DNA of 59,124 bases from Desulfosporosinus sp. (GTDB lineage Bacteria > Bacillota > Desulfitobacteriia > Desulfitobacteriales > Desulfitobacteriaceae), in NCBI GenBank assembly GCA_003513495.1, contig DOPM01000042.1, positions 1-59,124 of the forward strand, given 5' to 3'. The notes under the pieces were generated by a model. That model saw only the letters and a program-made list of their open reading frames with translations. It was not told the origin of the DNA and did no database searches. Shown piece after piece: positions 56,566 through 59,124 of the stretch. Made by a program: the position numbers and the translations under genes. Every line of letters begins with the position of its first letter. The first letter of the stretch is position 1.

Positions 56566-57243
56566 GTGAGAGTAGATCTTATTCAGCACACGCCAGATCC
56601 AGAAAAAGTAGTTGCTGCTGCTGCGCGTTTGTGCTATTCATCCGACTCCGTATCGGATTTATGTGAGCGATTAGATGATAAAACGGTGGCGAGCTTTGTC
56701 CGAAAGCTTCGGGAGATGGGCCATCTTTCCCCTTTTGAACATGTAAGCTTTCAGTTTGCGATAGATGGTGTCTCTAGAGCTTTATCCCATCAGCTTGTAC
56801 GTCATCGAATTGCAAGCTACTCTCAGCGTTCTCAACGTTATGTTGAAGAGAAGGGATTCGAATTCGTCGTTCCTCCGAGTGTTCAACGAAATCTTGAGGC
56901 GTTGGAGCAGTTTGAGACTGTTATGGCTCGTTTGCAAAAAGATTATCGGGAACTCTTAAATTGTGTGCCTGCCGAGGATGCTCGCTATGTTTTGCCAAAT
57001 GCCTGTACAACCTCTGTAATGGCAACCTTTAATGCTCGATCACTTTTGAATTTTTTTGAACATCGTACTTGTATTAGAGCCCAATGGGAAATTCGCTCTC
57101 TAGCGGAGAAGATGCTGGAATTAGTACGTGGTGTGGCTCCTAACCTATTTAGCGAAGCGGGCCCAACCTGTATAACCCAGGGAGTCTGTCATCAAGGTAC
57201 CTATAGCTGCGGTCGATTGAAAACCCTCGAAGGAAAGAAGTGA
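56566..57243 (+). CDS. thyX: Flavin-dependent thymidylate synthase
   Basis: FAD/NADPH-dependent dUMP methylation. 225 residues from GTG 56566. The ThyX signature RHRIASYSQRS (RHR-x7-S) lies near residue 80, followed by ARYVLPNACTTSVMATFNARSLLNFFEHRTCIRAQWEIR. With the class II reductase NrdJ it gives an oxygen-independent route to dTTP. Six nt before rlmB. Confidence 0.95.
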   Translation: MRVDLIQHTPDPEKVVAAAARLCYSSDSVSDLCERLDDKTVASFVRKLREMGHLSPFEHVSFQFAIDGVSRALSHQLVRHRIASYSQRSQRYVEEKGFEFVVPPSVQRNLEALEQFETVMARLQKDYRELLNCVPAEDARYVLPNACTTSVMATFNARSLLNFFEHRTCIRAQWEIRSLAEKMLELVRGVAPNLFSEAGPTCITQGVCHQGTYSCGRLKTLEGKK

Positions 57244-57248
57244 ACTAA

Positions 57249-58010
57249 TTGAACGATGAAATAGTTTACGGAAAAAACCCCGTATTAGAGCTTCTTAAAA
57301 GCGGAAAGCCCATTAATAAAGTTCTCCTTATCACGGAAGGGCCGGGTGGTCGTAATCAAGAAGTTATCTCGTTGTTGCGTGAACGAAACATACCTTATCA
57401 ATTTGTAGATCGTCAGACCCTTGACCGTCTAACAAATCGTGAACGCCATCAAGGAATGCTTGCTTATGTTGCAGCAACGGAATATGCCAGCATAGAGGAA
57501 ATCCTAGCCCTGGCTGAGGAACGGCAAGAAGCCCCTTTTATCTTGATGCTTGATGAGATCGAAGACCCTCATAATCTGGGCGCCTTGTTAAGGACGGTTG
57601 ACGCTGTTGGAGCCCATGGGGTGATTATTCCCAAGCGCCGAAGTGTATCTCTGACGGGAACAGTAGCCAAAACATCTGCTGGTGCAGTTGAATATGTTTT
57701 AGTGGCTCGGGTTAGCAATTTGGTACAAACTTTGAAAGAATTAAAGAGTAAGGGGTGTTGGGTATCGGGGGCTGAAGCAGGGGGAAAAGGGGCCTTCGAG
57801 GCAGATCTCACTGGTTCTCGAGTTATCGTAATTGGTAGTGAAGGGAGGGGCATAAGCCGCCTGCTTAGAGAAAACTGTGATGAAATTGTAAGTCTACCGA
57901 TGAAGGGGAAGGTAACGTCCCTAAACGCAAGTGTGGCAGGGTCAGTCATGCTTTATGAAGCTTTCAGACAAAGAGCGATGTGCGAGGCACGAGGCACGAA
58001 GCACGATTAA
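57249..58010 (+). CDS. rlmB: 23S rRNA (guanosine-2'-O-)-methyltransferase RlmB-like
   Basis: SPOUT-class (TrmH family) methyltransferase of 253 residues from TTG 57249. N-terminal L30e-like RNA-binding part (YGKNPVLELLKSGKPINKV). SPOUT motifs MLDEIEDPHNLGALLRTVDAVGAHGVIIPKRRSVSLTGTVAKTSAGA (near 100), VIGSEGRGISRL and LPMKGKVTSLNASVAGSVMLYEA. The last residues (MCEARGTKHD) are encoded by a GCACGA-rich repeat resembling the end of mcsB. Confidence 0.94.
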   Translation: MNDEIVYGKNPVLELLKSGKPINKVLLITEGPGGRNQEVISLLRERNIPYQFVDRQTLDRLTNRERHQGMLAYVAATEYASIEEILALAEERQEAPFILMLDEIEDPHNLGALLRTVDAVGAHGVIIPKRRSVSLTGTVAKTSAGAVEYVLVARVSNLVQTLKELKSKGCWVSGAEAGGKGAFEADLTGSRVIVIGSEGRGISRLLRENCDEIVSLPMKGKVTSLNASVAGSVMLYEAFRQRAMCEARGTKHD

Positions 58011-58040
58011 CAAGTTGTGAAAATCGAGGTGAGGCATTTA

Positions 58041-58115
58041 ATGCTTGCTGATATGCAAATTCTAGGAGCTTTGGCTCTTATGATTTCGGACATCAACATC
58101 GTACCTCGTGCCTAA
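58041..58115 (+). CDS. Possible 24-residue small ORF
   Basis: ATG 58041 is preceded by GAGGTGAGG with good spacing and encodes MLADMQILGALALMISDINI, then a few residues from repeat-like sequence (ATCGTACCTCGTGCC) before TAA. The strong SD and hydrophobic helix are gene-like, but the end falls in repeat sequence, so this may be the surviving start of a longer gene or chance. No family recognised. Confidence 0.3.
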   Translation: MLADMQILGALALMISDINIVPRA

Positions 58116-58197
58116 GAAGCAGACCTCAGACCTTGGGCCACGGGTCTCAAACATCGCAATTGCCTCCCGTAACCGACAGAACAACCAAAACTTCGCC

Positions 58198-58227
58198 TTG
58201 ACGCTTTTCTTTAGGGTCGAGTATAAT
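58198..58227 (+). promoter_or_regulatory. Sigma-A promoter of sigH
   Basis: TTGACG (58198-58203), 18-bp spacer, perfect TATAAT (58222-58227), about 75 bp before the sigH start. Confidence 0.75.
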
Positions 58228-58299
58228 GAGGATGTTCTCGTGGACGAGGGCTAGCCGAGATTGCGTCTTCTTCGGAACGACATAGTAGGGGGGATCAAC

Positions 58300-58950
58300 T
58301 TGACTCTTCAAGCCCAACCAGAACTACAGGAGTGCGAAATCATCGACGTTATCGTGGATGAAGAGGTGGTTGAGCTTGCCAAGGAAGGCGACGCTGCAGC
58401 ACTAGAGTATTTAATTAATAAATATAAAAACTTTGTTCGAGCTAAAGCACGTTCTTACTTTCTTATTGGCGCTGATCGCGAAGATATTATCCAAGAGGGC
58501 ATGATTGGACTCTATAAGGCAATTAGAGATTTTCGTGGAGACAAACTCTCCTCCTTTAGAGCGTTTGCTGAATTATGTATTACACGTCAGATAATTACTG
58601 CAATTAAAACCGCTACAAGGCAGAAACATATTCCGCTAAACTCGTATGTTTCTTTAAATAAGCCTATTTATGATGAGGATTCTGACAGAACACTTCTTGA
58701 TGTTATCTCAGGAACTCGAATTACAGATCCCGAAGAGCTAATCATTAGTCGGGAAGAATTTGATGACATCGAGGAAAAAATGGGGGAGATTCTCAGTTCC
58801 TTAGAATGGAAAGTTCTTATGTCGTACCTGGAAGGCAAATCCTATCAGGAGATAGCTGTAGACTTAAGAAGGCATGTAAAATCAATAGATAACGCATTGC
58901 AGAGAGTTAAACGGAAGCTGGAACGATACCTTGAGCGGCGGGATGAATGA
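58300..58950 (+). CDS. sigH: RNA polymerase sigma factor SigH
   Basis: Early sporulation/stationary-phase sigma factor. 216 residues from TTG 58300 (GGGGGG, 6-nt spacing). Region 2 reads LAKEGDAAALEYLINKYKNFVRAKARSYFLIGADREDIIQEGMIGLYKAIRDF, with SFRAFAELCITRQIITAIKTATRQKH. Region 4 is LSSLEWKVLMSYLEGKSYQEIAVDLRRHVKSIDNALQRVKRKL. Length and RQKHIPLNSYVSLNKPIYDE match SigH. Located after rlmB as in other Firmicutes. Confidence 0.95.
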   Translation: MTLQAQPELQECEIIDVIVDEEVVELAKEGDAAALEYLINKYKNFVRAKARSYFLIGADREDIIQEGMIGLYKAIRDFRGDKLSSFRAFAELCITRQIITAIKTATRQKHIPLNSYVSLNKPIYDEDSDRTLLDVISGTRITDPEELIISREEFDDIEEKMGEILSSLEWKVLMSYLEGKSYQEIAVDLRRHVKSIDNALQRVKRKLERYLERRDE

Positions 58951-58978
58951 TTTTACATAGATCTTTCTGAGAAAAGAC

Positions 58979-59007
58979 TTGCATTTCTAAAGAGGAAGTG
59001 GTAAACT
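58979..59007 (+). promoter_or_regulatory. Promoter of tRNA-Thr
   Basis: TTGCAT (58979-58984), 17-bp spacer, TAAACT (59002-59007), 41 bp before the mature tRNA. Confidence 0.65.
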
Positions 59008-59048
59008 ACGTAAGTGCCCTGAGGTAATGAGTGTGGCACTTAATAGAC

Positions 59049-59124
59049 GCCGACGTAGCTCAATTGGCAGAGCAGCTGATTTGTAATCAGCAGGTTGCGG
59101 GTTCGAGTCCCATCGTCGGCTCCA
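59049..59124 (+). tRNA. tRNA-Thr (anticodon UGU)
   Basis: 76 nt. The acceptor stem GCCGACG / CGTCGGC, discriminator T and encoded CCA reach the window end. D arm GCTCAATTGGCAGAGC. Anticodon arm CTGAT-TTGTAAT-CAG gives anticodon TGT. T arm GCGGGTTCGAGTCCCATC-type. A typical tRNA cluster may continue beyond the window. Confidence 0.97.

Overview
The window looks like the chromosome of an anaerobic, spore-forming, low-to-mid-GC Firmicute of the Desulfosporosinus/Desulfitobacterium/Syntrophobotulus type. Supporting signs are a gerABC germination operon, sigH, small spore-type proteins, the ctsR-mcsA-mcsB-clpC operon, a B12-dependent class II ribonucleotide reductase, rubrerythrin and rubredoxin, ThyX, and a T-box leader in front of cysES. 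The genus is inferred from gene content and was not checked by database search. I see no phage, transposase or CRISPR array.

Layout. 1-5 kb: two tandem YjcZ-like glycine-rich mini membrane proteins, a FadR-type operator with an acyl-CoA ligase, and a convergent CNNM/CBS protein. 5-8 kb: nrdR-nrdJ behind two NrdR boxes. 8-11.5 kb (minus strand): gerABC with a shortened A subunit. 11.6-18 kb: ung, a PhnB-like protein, sbcDC. 18.2-29.2 kb: an IclR regulator and a glycolate/glyoxylate block (glcF-glcE-glcD, a cupin, malate-CoA ligase beta, a small Fe-S protein, malate-CoA ligase alpha, a malyl-CoA-lyase-type CitE protein, malic enzyme). 29.5-37.5 kb: mixed accessory genes (RluA, YgbA-like, NUDIX, rubrerythrin, a MetH-activation-domain protein with a hydantoinase/oxoprolinase-type ATPase, an M24 peptidase). 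37.7-44.6 kb: the ctsR operon, radA and a CX4C rubredoxin. 44.8-48.6 kb: a two-component system and small minus-strand genes. 48.7-59.1 kb: carD, yacL, ispD, ispF, gltX, T-box-cysE-cysS, mrnC, thyX, rlmB, sigH, tRNA-Thr.

The most interesting unit is 18.2-29.2 kb. Read together, the genes oxidise glycolate to glyoxylate, condense it with acetyl-CoA to malyl-CoA, cleave that to malate with ATP formation, and decarboxylate malate to pyruvate. This is the energy-conserving malyl-CoA route described biochemically for anaerobic glycolate fermenters. A 17-bp imperfect palindrome, GTTTTA-N5-TGAAAC, occurs three times, each 20-25 bp downstream of a TTGAC(T/G)-17-bp promoter: before iclR, before glcF, and before the ligase operon. 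I infer that it is the operator of the IclR protein and ties the two operons into one regulon. A seven-cysteine ferredoxin-like protein encoded between the two ligase subunits is unexplained.

Other notable points are a response regulator whose only sensible start codon is ATT, a 104-nt out-of-frame overlap of cysE with cysS, a winged-helix-like insertion in the hydantoinase-type ATPase, competing SD-sequestering helices before a small membrane protein, and several dispersed palindromic repeat families.
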